Shown here: piece after piece, positions 20,139-29,800 of the stretch | Numbering within the stretch: position 1 is the first letter of the stretch | How the letters are laid out: every line of letters begins with the position of its first letter | From: Mycobacterium sp. PSTR-4-N | GTDB taxonomy: Bacteria > Actinomycetota > Actinomycetes > Mycobacteriales > Mycobacteriaceae | Assembly (NCBI RefSeq): GCF_022348085.1 | Contig: NZ_JAKRFN010000003.1 | Span: 186,001-250,000, forward strand | DNA length: 64,000 nucleotides | Reading direction: 5' to 3' | Translations under genes and position numbers: made by a program | Notes under the pieces: generated by a model | What the model saw: the letters and a program-made list of their open reading frames with translations, nothing else | Database searches by the model: none | Told to the model about the DNA's origin: nothing

Positions 20139-22232
20139 GTGACCACGCTCGAAGAGATCTCTTCGCTGACCCGACCGAACCATCCCGACGACTGGACCGA
20201 GCTGGACTCCCGCGCGGTGGACACCGTCCGCGTGCTGGCCGCCGACGCCGTCCAGAAGGTGGGCAACGGTCACCCCGGGACGGCGATGAGTCTGGCGCCC
20301 CTGGCCTACACGCTGTTCCAGCGCCAGATGCGCCACGATCCCAGCGACACGGACTGGTTGGGCCGCGACCGGTTCATCCTGTCCTGCGGGCATTCCAGCC
20401 TGACGCTCTACCTTCAGCTCTACCTGGGTGGCTTCGGGCTCGAACTGTCCGACATCGAGGCGCTGCGGACGTTCAAGTCCAAGACGCCCGGCCACCCCGA
20501 GTTCCGCCACACCAGGGGCGTGGAGATCACCACCGGCCCGCTGGGGCAGGGGCTGGCCTCGGCGGTCGGCATGGCGATGGCGTCACGCTACGAGCGTGGC
20601 CTGTTCGACCCAGACGCCCCGGCCGGTGAAAGCCCGTTCGACCACTACATCTACGTGATCGCCTCCGACGGAGACATCGAAGAAGGCGTCACCAGCGAGG
20701 CGTCCTCGCTCGCCGGCACCCAGCAGCTCGGCAACCTGATCGTGTTCTACGACAAGAACCAGATCTCCATCGAGCACGACACCAACATCGCGCTGAGCGA
20801 GGACGTCGCCGCGCGCTACCGGGCCTACGGCTGGCACGTGCAGGAGATCGAGGGCGGCGAGAACGTGGTTGCCATCGAACAGGCGATCGCGGAAGCGAAA
20901 AAGGTGACCGACAAGCCGTCGTTCATCGCGTTGCGCACGATCATCGGATATCCGGCGCCGAACAAGATGAACACCGGCGGTGTGCACGGGTCGGCTCTCG
21001 GCGACGACGAGGTCGCGGCCACCAAGAAGATCCTGGGCTTCGACCCGGACAAGACTTTCGAGGTCAGCGACGAGGTGTTCGAGCACACCCGCAAGTTGGT
21101 CGACCGCGGACGCGAGGCGCACGAGAAGTGGCAGCCGGGCTTCGACGCCTGGGCCGAACGTGAGCCCGAGCGCAAGAAGCTGCTGGACCGCCTGACCGCC
21201 GAGGAACTGCCCGACGGGTGGGACTCCGACATCACCTACTGGGAGCCCGGTTCCAAGGCCGTCGCCACCCGCGCGGCGTTCGGGCAGGTGCTCAACGACG
21301 TCGCGCCGAAGCTGCCCGAACTGTGGGGCGGCTCGGCCGACCTGGCGGGCAGCAACAACACCACGATCAAGGGCGTCAAGTCGTTCGGCCCGCCGTCGAT
21401 CTCGACGTCGGACTTCGAGGCCGACTGGTACGGCCGGGTGCTGCACTTCGGTATCCGCGAGCACGCGATGGGCTCGATCCTGTCGGGCATCGTGCTGCAC
21501 GGCCCGACGCGCGCGTTCGGCGGGACGTTCCTGCAGTTCTCCGACTACATGCGTCCCGCGGTGCGGTTGGCCTCGCTGATGGACATCGACACCATCTACA
21601 TCTGGACCCACGATTCGATCGGCCTGGGCGAGGACGGGCCCACCCACCAGCCCATCGAGCACCTGGCGGCGCTGCGAGCCATCCCGAACCTGTCGGTGGT
21701 GCGCCCGGGTGACCCGAACGAGACGGCGTACGCGTGGAAGAGCATCCTCGCCCGCGGTAACGGCAGCGGCCCGGTCGGTTTCATCCTTACCCGTCAGGGC
21801 ATCCCCGTGCTGGAGGGCACCGACGCCGAGGGCGTCGCCCGGGGCGGGTACGTGCTTGGTGGCGGCTCCCCCGCCGACGACGCCGACGTCATCCTGATCG
21901 GCACGGGCTCCGAACTGCAGATCGCAGTCGAAGCGCAGAAAGCGTTGCGGGAGAAGAACATCAACGCCTACGTGGTGTCGATGCCGTGCCTGGAGTGGTT
22001 CGAGTCCCAGCCCAAGGAGTACCGGGACAGCGTGCTGCCTCCGCAGGTGTCGGCTCGGGTCGCCATCGAGGCAGCGGTCGCGCAGAGTTGGTGGAAGATC
22101 GTCGGCGACACCGGCGAGATCATCTCGATCGAGCACTTCGGCGAGTCGGCCGACGACAAGACGCTGTTCCGCGAATTCGGTTTCACCCCAGAGGCAGTGG
22201 TGGCCGCCGCGGAACGCAGCATTGCGAACTAG
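20139..22232 (+). CDS. tkt: Transketolase
   Basis: A 697-residue TPP enzyme. GTG 20139 is chosen because AAGGAG lies eight bases upstream and the N terminus [13 protein letters not shown] matches the mycobacterial protein. The TPP motif is [15 protein letters not shown] through [12 protein letters not shown]. The transketolase pyrimidine domain is marked by [14 protein letters not shown]. It transfers two-carbon units in the non-oxidative pentose phosphate pathway. It is first in a tight operon with tal, zwf, opcA and pgl. Confidence 0.97.
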   Translation: MTTLEEISSLTRPNHPDDWTELDSRAVDTVRVLAADAVQKVGNGHPGTAMSLAPLAYTLFQRQMRHDPSDTDWLGRDRFILSCGHSSLTLYLQLYLGGFGLELSDIEALRTFKSKTPGHPEFRHTRGVEITTGPLGQGLASAVGMAMASRYERGLFDPDAPAGESPFDHYIYVIASDGDIEEGVTSEASSLAGTQQLGNLIVFYDKNQISIEHDTNIALSEDVAARYRAYGWHVQEIEGGENVVAIEQAIAEAKKVTDKPSFIALRTIIGYPAPNKMNTGGVHGSALGDDEVAATKKILGFDPDKTFEVSDEVFEHTRKLVDRGREAHEKWQPGFDAWAEREPERKKLLDRLTAEELPDGWDSDITYWEPGSKAVATRAAFGQVLNDVAPKLPELWGGSADLAGSNNTTIKGVKSFGPPSISTSDFEADWYGRVLHFGIREHAMGSILSGIVLHGPTRAFGGTFLQFSDYMRPAVRLASLMDIDTIYIWTHDSIGLGEDGPTHQPIEHLAALRAIPNLSVVRPGDPNETAYAWKSILARGNGSGPVGFILTRQGIPVLEGTDAEGVARGGYVLGGGSPADDADVILIGTGSELQIAVEAQKALREKNINAYVVSMPCLEWFESQPKEYRDSVLPPQVSARVAIEAAVAQSWWKIVGDTGEIISIEHFGESADDKTLFREFGFTPEAVVAAAERSIAN

Positions 22233-22256
22233 CCAGCGAACAATCGAGGAATTGAC

Positions 22257-23372
22257 ATGACCCAGAACGAGAATTTGGCGGCTCTCTCGGCCGCAGGCGT
22301 TTCCGTATGGCTCGACGACCTGTCCCGCGAACGGCTGCAGACCGGCAACCTGCAGTCGCTCATCGACACGAAGTCGGTGGTGGGCGTGACCACCAACCCG
22401 TCGATCTTCCAGGCGGCGCTGTCCAAGGGTGACGCCTACGACGACCAGATCAAAGAACTCGCCGAGCGTGGCGCCGACGTCGACGCCACCATCCGGACCG
22501 TCACCACCGACGACGTGCGCAACGCGTGCGACGTGTTCGCCAAGATCTACGAGCAGTCCGACGGCGTCGACGGCCGGGTGTCCATCGAGGTGGACCCGCG
22601 GCTGGCCCATGACACGGACAAGACGATCCTGCAGGCGATCGAGCTGTGGAAGATCGTCGACCGGCCCAACCTGCTGATCAAGATCCCCGCCACCGAGGCC
22701 GGTGTTCCCGCGATCGCTTCCGTTCTCGCCGAGGGAATCTCGGTGAACGTGACGCTGATCTTCTCCGTCGAGCGCTATCGCCTGGTGATGGACGCCTACC
22801 TGAAGGGCCTCGAGAAGGCCAAGGAAGCGGGCCACGATCTGTCCCGCATCCATTCGGTGGCGTCGTTCTTCGTCTCCCGCGTGGACACCGAGATCGACAA
22901 GAGGCTCGAGGACATCGGTTCCGACGAGGCGCTGGCGCTGCGCGGCAAGGCCGGCGTCGCCAACGCCCGACTGGCCTACGCCGCCTACGAAGAGGTGTTC
23001 CTCGGCGGGGAGCGCTTCGAGAAGCTCAAGAACGACGGCGCACGCGTGCAGCGGCCGCTCTGGGCGTCGACGGGCGTGAAGAACCCCGATTACTCCGACA
23101 CCCTCTACGTCACCGAGCTGGTGGCCCCCAACACCGTGAACACCATGCCGGAGAAGACGATGGACGCGGTCGCCGACCACGGCGTGGTCACCGGCGACAC
23201 GGTCACCGGCAAGGGCGCGGAATCGCAGGAGATCTTCGACGAACTCTCGGGTGTGGGCATCGACCTCACCGACGTGTTCCTGGTGCTGGAGAACGAAGGC
23301 GTGGAGAAGTTCGAGAAGTCGTGGCAGGAGCTCATCGAAGCCACGCAAGGCCAGCTCGACGAGAAGAAGTGA
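22257..23372 (+). CDS. tal: Transaldolase
   Basis: A 371-residue transaldolase starting at ATG 22257, with a GAGGAA ribosome-binding site. The Schiff-base lysine is Lys142 in [11 protein letters not shown], and [10 protein letters not shown] near residue 43 is the N-terminal signature. Length matches the actinobacterial long form. It exchanges three-carbon units between sedoheptulose 7-phosphate and glyceraldehyde 3-phosphate. It lies 24 bases after tkt. Confidence 0.97.
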   Translation: MTQNENLAALSAAGVSVWLDDLSRERLQTGNLQSLIDTKSVVGVTTNPSIFQAALSKGDAYDDQIKELAERGADVDATIRTVTTDDVRNACDVFAKIYEQSDGVDGRVSIEVDPRLAHDTDKTILQAIELWKIVDRPNLLIKIPATEAGVPAIASVLAEGISVNVTLIFSVERYRLVMDAYLKGLEKAKEAGHDLSRIHSVASFFVSRVDTEIDKRLEDIGSDEALALRGKAGVANARLAYAAYEEVFLGGERFEKLKNDGARVQRPLWASTGVKNPDYSDTLYVTELVAPNTVNTMPEKTMDAVADHGVVTGDTVTGKGAESQEIFDELSGVGIDLTDVFLVLENEGVEKFEKSWQELIEATQGQLDEKK

Positions 23373-23382
23373 TCCGGGCGAG

Positions 23383-24912
23383 ATGAGCGAAGCCTGGCAG
23401 AACCCGCTGCGGGACAAGCGCGACAAACGCATGCCCCGCATCGCGGGCCCGTGCTGTGTGGTGATCTTCGGTGTCACCGGGGATCTCGCCCGCAAGAAGC
23501 TGATGCCCGCGATCTACGACCTGGCCAATCGGGGGCTGCTGCCGCCGTCGTTCGCCCTGGTCGGTTTCGCGCGGCGGGACTGGGCCGACCAGGACTTCTC
23601 CCAGGTCGTCCTCGACGCGGTCAAGCAGCACGCCCGCACGCCGTTCCGCCAGGAGGTCTGGGACCGCTTGTCCGAAGGGGTGCGCTTCGTGCAGGGCACC
23701 TTCGACGACGAGAAAGCGTTCGAGAGCCTGGCCGAGACGCTGGGCAAGCTCGACGCCGAGCGCGGAACCGGCGGCAATCACGCGTTCTATCTGTCGATTC
23801 CGCCGAAGGCGTTTCCTCAGGTGCTCGAACAGCTCTCCCGTACCGGCCTGGCCAAGAAGCCCGAGGGCAGTTGGAGCCGCGTCGTCATCGAGAAGCCGTT
23901 CGGTCACGACCTGAAGAGCGCCGAAGAGCTCAACGCGATCGTCAACAACGTCTTCCCGGAGTCGTCGGTGTTCCGCATCGACCACTACCTCGGCAAGGAG
24001 ACGGTGCAGAACATCCTGGCGTTGCGGTTCGCCAACGAGCTGTTCGAGCCGGTGTGGAACTCGCACTACGTGGACAGTGTGCAGATCACGATGGCCGAGG
24101 ACATCGGGCTCGGCGGACGCGGCGGGTACTACGACGGTGTCGGCGCGGCCCGTGACGTGATCCAGAACCATCTGCTGCAGCTGCTGGCGCTGACAGCGAT
24201 GGAGGAACCCGTCAGCTTCTCCCCCGACGAGCTGCAGGCGGAGAAGATCAAGGTGCTCTCGGCGAGCAAGCTGGCCGAGCCGCTCGACGAGACCACCTCG
24301 CGGGGTCAGTACACCGCGGGCTGGCAGGGGGGTGAGCGGGTGGTCGGGCTGCTGGAGGAGGAGGGATTCTCGAAGACTTCGACCACCGAGACGTTCGCCG
24401 CGATCACCGTCGACGTCGACACCCGCCGCTGGGCCGGTGTGCCGTTCTACCTGCGGACCGGAAAAAGGTTGGGCCGCAGGGTCACCGAGATCGCGCTGAT
24501 CTTCAAGCGCGCCCCGCACCTGCCGTTCGACGCCACCATGACCGAAGAGCTGGGGCAGAACGCACTGGTGATCCGAGTCCAGCCGGACGAGGGCATCACG
24601 CTGCGCTTCGGGTCCAAGGTGCCGGGCAACATGATGGAAGTCCGCGATGTCAGCATGGACTTCTCCTACGGATCGGCGTTCGCCGAGGAATCGCCGGAAG
24701 CCTACGAGCGCCTGATCCTCGACGTCCTACTCGGCGAGCCGTCGCTGTTCCCGGTCAACCAGGAGGTCGAATTGGCCTGGCGCATCCTCGATCCCGCCCT
24801 CGAGTACTGGGCCTCGCATGGGAAGCCGGACCCCTACGAAGCGGGCGGGTGGGGTCCTGAATCCGCCTTCGAGATGTTGCGGCGCACCGGCCGGGAATGG
24901 AGGAGGCCGTGA
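23383..24912 (+). CDS. zwf: Glucose-6-phosphate 1-dehydrogenase
   Basis: A 509-residue enzyme starting at ATG 23383. The nucleotide loop is GVTGDLARKKLMPAIYD (about residues 30-46) and the active-site signature RIDHYLGKETVQN is complete. It catalyses the first NADP-linked oxidation of the pentose phosphate pathway. Position in tkt-tal-zwf-opcA-pgl corresponds to zwf2 (Rv1447c). The stop is overlapped by the opcA GTG. Confidence 0.97.
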   Translation: MSEAWQNPLRDKRDKRMPRIAGPCCVVIFGVTGDLARKKLMPAIYDLANRGLLPPSFALVGFARRDWADQDFSQVVLDAVKQHARTPFRQEVWDRLSEGVRFVQGTFDDEKAFESLAETLGKLDAERGTGGNHAFYLSIPPKAFPQVLEQLSRTGLAKKPEGSWSRVVIEKPFGHDLKSAEELNAIVNNVFPESSVFRIDHYLGKETVQNILALRFANELFEPVWNSHYVDSVQITMAEDIGLGGRGGYYDGVGAARDVIQNHLLQLLALTAMEEPVSFSPDELQAEKIKVLSASKLAEPLDETTSRGQYTAGWQGGERVVGLLEEEGFSKTSTTETFAAITVDVDTRRWAGVPFYLRTGKRLGRRVTEIALIFKRAPHLPFDATMTEELGQNALVIRVQPDEGITLRFGSKVPGNMMEVRDVSMDFSYGSAFAEESPEAYERLILDVLLGEPSLFPVNQEVELAWRILDPALEYWASHGKPDPYEAGGWGPESAFEMLRRTGREWRRP

Positions 24913-25820
24913 TCCTCGATCTGCCGGACACCACGACCGACGTCATCAACAAGAAGATCATCGCGCTGCGCGAAGAGGGCGGCGCGATCACGCTGGGTCG
25001 GGTGCTGACCCTGGTCATCGCCCCCACCACCGAGGCACTGCTCGAGGACTCGATCGAGGCGGCGAACGCGGCGAGCCGCGAGCATCCCTGTCGCGTCGTC
25101 GTCGTCGCGCCCGGTGACCGCCTCGCCGACAAGGCCAGGCTCGACGCACAGTTACGCGTGGGACGGGACGCAGGCGCGAACGAGGTCGTGTGCCTTCGCC
25201 TTTCCGGTCCGCTGGCCAACCACGCGAGCAGTGTGGTGATGCCGTTCCTGCTCCCCGACACCCCGGTGGTGACGTGGTGGCCCGACGTCGCACCCGATGT
25301 GCCCGCCGAGGATCCGCTGGGCAAACTCGCCATCCGGCGTATCACCGATGCCACCAACGGCACCGACCCGCTGGCATCGATCAAGGGGCGCCTCAAGGGT
25401 TACACGCCGGGTGATACCGACCTGGCATGGAGCCGGATCACGTACTGGCGGGCGCTGCTCACCTCGGCGGTCGACCTTCCCCCGCACGAGCCGATCACCT
25501 CGGCGCTGGTCTCCGGGCTGGCCACCGAGCCGGCGCTCGACGTGCTGGCCGGGTGGTTGGCCTACCGCATCGACGGGCCGGTGCGACGCGCGGTGGGTGA
25601 GCTGAAAGTGGAGCTGGTCCGCGACGGCGAGACGATCTCGCTGAGCCGACCCCAGGACGGAGTCACCGCGAAACTCACCCGCACGTCCCAACCGGAAGCA
25701 CTGGTGCCGTTGGCGCGCAGGGAAACTCGCGAGTGCCTCGCAGAGGACATGCGGCGCCTCGACGCCGACGAGATCTACCACGAGGCCCTGCAGGGAATCG
25801 AGAAAGTGCAGTACGTGTGA
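24909..25820 (+). CDS. opcA: Glucose-6-phosphate dehydrogenase assembly protein OpcA
   Basis: About 303 residues. GTG 24909 is preferred because AGGAGG lies just upstream and homologs begin ILDLPDTTT; an ATG at 24897 adds four residues. Conserved blocks include [18 protein letters not shown] and [17 protein letters not shown]. OpcA binds and activates glucose-6-phosphate dehydrogenase, which is encoded directly upstream with a GTGA overlap. No catalytic motif is expected. Confidence 0.95.
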   Translation: MILDLPDTTTDVINKKIIALREEGGAITLGRVLTLVIAPTTEALLEDSIEAANAASREHPCRVVVVAPGDRLADKARLDAQLRVGRDAGANEVVCLRLSGPLANHASSVVMPFLLPDTPVVTWWPDVAPDVPAEDPLGKLAIRRITDATNGTDPLASIKGRLKGYTPGDTDLAWSRITYWRALLTSAVDLPPHEPITSALVSGLATEPALDVLAGWLAYRIDGPVRRAVGELKVELVRDGETISLSRPQDGVTAKLTRTSQPEALVPLARRETRECLAEDMRRLDADEIYHEALQGIEKVQYV

Positions 25821-26548
25821 ATGCGACCGTGGAGCGCTACGCCGACAAAGACGCACTGGTCAAAGCCGCCGGGGATCGTCTGGTGGACACGATCACCGCG
25901 GCCGTCGCGGCTCGAGGACAGGCCAGCGTGGTGCTGACCGGCGGCGGCACCGGCATCGGACTGCTCGAGCGGGTCAAGGAGCGCAGCGGCGAGATCGACT
26001 GGTCGAAGGTGCACCTCTATTGGGGCGACGAGCGGTTCGTTCCCGCCGACGACGACGAGCGCAACGACAAGCAGGCCCGGGAGGCGTTGTTGGACGACAT
26101 CGACATTCCGGCGGTCAACGTGCACGCGATGGCCGCCAGCGACGGCGAGTTCGGCGACGACCTCGACGCGGCGGCGGCAGGCTATGAGCAATTGCTGAAC
26201 GAGACGTTCGTCGCCCCTGACCGCGAGTTCGACGTCCATCTGCTGGGTATGGGGCCCGAAGGACACATCAACTCACTGTTCCCCGACACCGACGCGGTCA
26301 AGGAGACCGAGCGCACGGTGGTCGGCGTGACCGACTCCCCCAAACCGCCGCCGCGCCGGATCACGTTGACCCTGCCCGCCGTTGCGCGTTCCCGCGAGGT
26401 GTGGTTGGTGGTCTCCGGCGAGGGCAAGGCCGATGCGGTGGCGGCCGCACTGGGCGGGGCCGCGCCGGTCGACCTGCCCGCCGCGGGCGCCGTCGGCCGC
26501 GAAGCGACGGTGTGGCTGCTCGACGAGGACGCGGCGAGCAAACTCTAG
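25817..26548 (+). CDS. pgl: 6-phosphogluconolactonase
   Basis: A 243-residue enzyme starting at GTG 25817, overlapping the opcA stop. [18 protein letters not shown] and [15 protein letters not shown] are the family's substrate-binding and catalytic segments. It hydrolyses 6-phosphogluconolactone, the product of Zwf, completing the oxidative branch step encoded in this operon. It ends in a four-base overlap (CTAG) with the convergent lutC. Confidence 0.95.
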   Translation: MNATVERYADKDALVKAAGDRLVDTITAAVAARGQASVVLTGGGTGIGLLERVKERSGEIDWSKVHLYWGDERFVPADDDERNDKQAREALLDDIDIPAVNVHAMAASDGEFGDDLDAAAAGYEQLLNETFVAPDREFDVHLLGMGPEGHINSLFPDTDAVKETERTVVGVTDSPKPPPRRITLTLPAVARSREVWLVVSGEGKADAVAAALGGAAPVDLPAAGAVGREATVWLLDEDAASKL

Positions 26549-27165
26549 TCGACGACGATCACGTGCAGCGTGCGCGGACCGTGCACGCCCTCGACCCGGT
26601 CGAGCTCGATGTCGCTGGTGGCGCTCGGTCCGCTGATCCACGTCAACGGTCGAGTGTGCGCACCCGAATCGATGAGTCGCGCAACGGCGTTGGGCACGTC
26701 GTCGACGATCTGGGAGACCCGGACCACGCACACGTGCAGGTCGGGCACCAGGCTCACCGCCCGCCGGCCCTGGCCCGGGCCGTGGTCGAGCACGAGCGTC
26801 CCGGTGTTGGCGATCGCCACGGTCGCGGTGGTGACCACGGCATCCACGGCGTCGAGTTCATCGGCGCTCAGCTCGGTGTCGGAGACCCACGACGCGGCGT
26901 CCGGCCACGCCGCCTGGACCACGGCGTCGGCGACCACACTTCGGGCGCCGTGTAGCGCGGCGGCGACAACCGCGTCGACATCGGCCTCGGCGACCCGGTC
27001 GACACGGGCCCGGTAGTCGGCCACCCTGTCGCAGAACCGCGCCACCAGCTCCTGTTCGCCGGTCCCGACGTCAGCGCCGTAGCGCCACGGGATGTCGGCC
27101 GGCGCCGGCCGATCGGCCAGCGCAGCGCGGATCCGAGCGAGGATCGCTTCGCGTGCCTCACTCAT
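26545..27165 (-). CDS. lutC: Lactate utilisation protein C (LUD domain)
   Basis: About 206 residues from ATG 27165; GTG 27174 in the same frame is possible. It is a single LUD domain, with [30 protein letters not shown] and the late [23 protein letters not shown] signature (cited in part). LutC belongs to the LutABC complex that oxidises L-lactate to pyruvate in the cytosol and uses no flavin. The start lies inside the end of lutB. The three genes form one operon. Confidence 0.9.
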   Translation of the reverse strand: MSEAREAILARIRAALADRPAPADIPWRYGADVGTGEQELVARFCDRVADYRARVDRVAEADVDAVVAAALHGARSVVADAVVQAAWPDAASWVSDTELSADELDAVDAVVTTATVAIANTGTLVLDHGPGQGRRAVSLVPDLHVCVVRVSQIVDDVPNAVARLIDSGAHTRPLTWISGPSATSDIELDRVEGVHGPRTLHVIVVD

Positions 27166-28627
27166 GGCCGCCACCGGTGCGCTGCCACCACGACCGGAAC
27201 GACTCCGTCGGCGGCACCGGCGCGTCGCGCGCCCCCGACCACGCGCTGGCGGGCCATGGCAGCCAGCGCAGTCGATCCTTACCGCCGAACAGCTTGCTGC
27301 GCATCATCTTCGCCCCGACGGCGGCGGTCTTCTCGAGAGCCTCGAGGCGCCGGTGGTCGGCGAGTAACCAACTCGCCGCCGTCATCGCCGCCTGCTCTGT
27401 CGACGGCAGCCCGTCGCGGTGCTCGTCGACCACGCGGGTCCGCAGGTGCACCAGCATCGACGGAATGTCGATGCGCACCGGGCAGACGTCGAAGCAGGCA
27501 CCGCACAGACTCGACGCGTAGGGCAGCGATCTGTCGATCGCGCTCGCGGTGCCGCGCAGTTGCGGGGTCAACACGGCGCCGATCGGCCCGGGATACACCG
27601 AGCCGTAGGAGTGCCCACCCGTGCGTTCGTAGACGGGGCACACGTTGAGGCACGCCGAGCATCGGATGCATCGCAGCGCGTCGCGGCCGGCCGGATCGGC
27701 CAGCACGTCGGTGCGGCCGTTGTCGAGCAGCACGATGTGCACGGTGGTGGGCCCGTCGCCCGCAGCGGAGCCCGTCCAGATCGATGTGTACGGGTTCTCC
27801 CGCTCCCCGGTACTGCTGCGCGGCAGCACCTGCAACATCACCTCGAGGTCGCGCCACGACGGCAGCACCTTTTCGATTCCCACCACGGAGATCAGCGTGT
27901 CGGGCAGCGTCAGGCACATCCTCCCGTTGCCCTCCGACTCCACCACCACCAGGCTGCCGGTGTCGGCGATCGCGAAATTGGCACCCGAGACGGCCACCCG
28001 CGCCCGCAGGAACTTCTCCCGCAGATGCAGCCGTGCCGCCTCGGCGAGGCGACGCGGCTCGTCGGTGAGATCCGCGGGCGCGGGCCGGCCCACCCGGCCC
28101 ATCTCGCGCAGGAAGATCTCGCGCACCTCGGCTCGATTGCGGTGGATCGCCGGGACAAGGATGTGACTCGGCCGGTCGTCGCCGAGCTGGACGATGAGTT
28201 CGGCCAGATCGGTTTCCCAGGCATCGATGCCGGCCTCGGCCAGCGCCTCGTTCAACTCGATCTCCTGAGTGGCCATCGACTTGACCTTGACGACCTCGGA
28301 GGCGCCCTGCGCCCGCACCAGCTCGACGACGATGCGGTTGGCCTCGGCAGCGTCGCGCGCCCAGTGCACGGTGGCCCCCGCCGCGGTGGCGTTGGCCTCG
28401 AACGCCTGCAGGTGTTCGTCGAGCCGGTGCAGCGCCGCGTCTTTGATCGCGGCTGCCGCCAGCCGCAGGTCCTCCCAGTTCGCGATCTCCGCGACGACGT
28501 TGGCGCGTTTGGCGCGAATCGTGCCGGTCGCGTGGGTCAGGTTGCGGCGCAGCACCGAATCGTCCAGGGCGGCCTTGGCCGCGACGGGGAAGGAGGGGAA
28601 ACCGAGGAACCCGGGAGCTTCGGTCAT
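27158..28627 (-). CDS. lutB: Lactate utilisation iron-sulfur protein LutB
   Basis: A 489-residue protein starting at ATG 28627. The N-terminal LUD domain (about residues 70-300) includes VVKVKSMATQEIELNEAL and NFAIADTGSLVVVESEGNGR. It is followed by two ferredoxin-type clusters, CIRCSACLNVCPVYE and CGACFDVCPVRI, and a short C-terminal domain. It is the electron-carrying core of the LutABC lactate oxidation complex. It overlaps lutA by four bases (ATGA) at its start. Confidence 0.93.
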   Translation of the reverse strand: MTEAPGFLGFPSFPVAAKAALDDSVLRRNLTHATGTIRAKRANVVAEIANWEDLRLAAAAIKDAALHRLDEHLQAFEANATAAGATVHWARDAAEANRIVVELVRAQGASEVVKVKSMATQEIELNEALAEAGIDAWETDLAELIVQLGDDRPSHILVPAIHRNRAEVREIFLREMGRVGRPAPADLTDEPRRLAEAARLHLREKFLRARVAVSGANFAIADTGSLVVVESEGNGRMCLTLPDTLISVVGIEKVLPSWRDLEVMLQVLPRSSTGERENPYTSIWTGSAAGDGPTTVHIVLLDNGRTDVLADPAGRDALRCIRCSACLNVCPVYERTGGHSYGSVYPGPIGAVLTPQLRGTASAIDRSLPYASSLCGACFDVCPVRIDIPSMLVHLRTRVVDEHRDGLPSTEQAAMTAASWLLADHRRLEALEKTAAVGAKMMRSKLFGGKDRLRWLPWPASAWSGARDAPVPPTESFRSWWQRTGGGHE

Positions 28628-29370
28628 GTCGGATGCTCCTCGGTGCCGGCGAGCACCTGCGCCAGGTGCAGGACCCGTACGCCGGACCGCTGGCGCGACA
28701 GCAGCCCACCGATGTGGGCGAGACACGAATTGTCGCCGGCGACAAGCACTTCGGCGCCGGTGTTGCGGACCGCGCGAGCTTTGTCCGAACCCATCGCGAC
28801 AGACGTGTCGGCGTTCTTCGTCGCGAATGTGCCACCGAACCCGCAACACTGGTCGGCTTGTTCCAGCTCGATGAGCTCGAGGCCGCGGACCGCCTCGAGC
28901 AGCCGGCGGGGCCGGTCCCCCACCCCCAACAGACGCAGCGAGTGGCACGTCGGGTGGTAGGTGACCCGATGCGGGAAGTACGCCCCGACGTCGGTGACAC
29001 CGAGCACGTCGACGAGGAACTCGGAGAGCTCGTAGACCCGCGGCGCGACGGCGGCCACCCGCGCCGCCAACTCCTCGTCGCCCGACCGGGCGGCGATCTC
29101 GCGGTGTTGGTGCCGCACCGATCCGACACAGGATCCCGAGGGTGCGACGACGACGTCGTGGTCGGCGAAGGCCGAGGTGAACGCACGGACGGCGGGTACG
29201 GCCTCGAGTGCGTACCCGGTGTTGGTGAACATCTGCCCACAACAGGTCTGGGCGCGTGGGAAGTCCACCTCGCAGCCCAGCCGGCGCAGAAGCCGGACAA
29301 CGGCTTTCGGCGTCTCCGGCCACATCAGGTCGTTGTAGCAGGCGGCGAACAGCCCCACCCGCATGCTCAT
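28624..29370 (-). CDS. lutA: Lactate utilisation protein A (CCG-domain Fe-S protein)
   Basis: A 248-residue protein starting at ATG 29370 (ATG 29364 also in frame). Two cysteine-rich CCG motifs are visible, CCGQMFTNTGY and CCGFGGTFATKN, each with its upstream single cysteine (ACYND and YHPTCHS). This is the GlcF/HdrD-like fold. It is the first gene of lutABC and lies divergent from a small gene of unknown function across 49 bases. No dedicated regulator gene sits next to it. Confidence 0.93.
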   Translation of the reverse strand: MSMRVGLFAACYNDLMWPETPKAVVRLLRRLGCEVDFPRAQTCCGQMFTNTGYALEAVPAVRAFTSAFADHDVVVAPSGSCVGSVRHQHREIAARSGDEELAARVAAVAPRVYELSEFLVDVLGVTDVGAYFPHRVTYHPTCHSLRLLGVGDRPRRLLEAVRGLELIELEQADQCCGFGGTFATKNADTSVAMGSDKARAVRNTGAEVLVAGDNSCLAHIGGLLSRQRSGVRVLHLAQVLAGTEEHPT

Positions 29371-29406
29371 ACGGACATCTTGACCACCGTATCCGACCGG
29401 GCGGGT

Positions 29407-29412
29407 CATACT
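29407..29412 (+). promoter_or_regulatory. -10-like hexamer before the small coiled-coil gene
   Basis: CATACT stands seven bases before ATG 29420 and belongs to a family of (G/C)ATACT-N7-ATG arrangements in this window. It suggests a leaderless transcript. Confidence 0.4.
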
Positions 29413-29419
29413 GGCCGAC

Positions 29420-29794
29420 ATGGCAGATCGAAGCGGTAGGCCCGTGCGCACCGGGTCCGAGCGCATCCGCAAGCTGGCGCAGGCCGCGATGAACGCCGAC
29501 GTCACCGTCGAACAGGTCGACACCATCCTGGAGGGGTTGAGCGAGACGCTGGAGGACCTGGACAAGTCCACGGGCAACCTGGATGCGACCCTGGCCCGCT
29601 TCAATGACACCATCAGCAGCATCGACGAGCTGGCTCCCCGCCTGATCGCAGTGGTCGACCGACTCGAGGGGATCGTGACACGGGTCGAGCGGATCGTCGG
29701 GGTGGGCGAATCGCTGGTCGCCCCGCTGGCCATCACCGATCAGGTCGTCCGCGGGGTCCTGGACAAAGTGAGGAAGGGCGCCGGGCTGGGCTGA
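29420..29794 (+). CDS. Small helical coiled-coil protein of unknown function
   Basis: A 124-residue protein starting at ATG 29420. I do not recognise a family. It is almost entirely helical, with heptad-like spacing of Leu, Ile and Val from about residue 25 to 95, for example LSETLEDLDKSTGNLDATLARF. There is no signal peptide or strong membrane helix; the C terminus has a mildly hydrophobic stretch. It resembles small structural proteins that act as oligomers. It lies between lutA (divergent) and ppc (convergent, six bases apart). Codon use fits the neighbours, so it is probably real. Confidence 0.7.
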   Translation: MADRSGRPVRTGSERIRKLAQAAMNADVTVEQVDTILEGLSETLEDLDKSTGNLDATLARFNDTISSIDELAPRLIAVVDRLEGIVTRVERIVGVGESLVAPLAITDQVVRGVLDKVRKGAGLG

Positions 29795-29800
29795 CCCGAT

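Noticed and set aside
20583-23495. A 970-codon open frame antisense to tkt and tal
   Set aside because: It lies opposite two well-supported genes, is His/Val/Asp-rich in the way shadow frames of GC-rich genes are, and has no domain signature.
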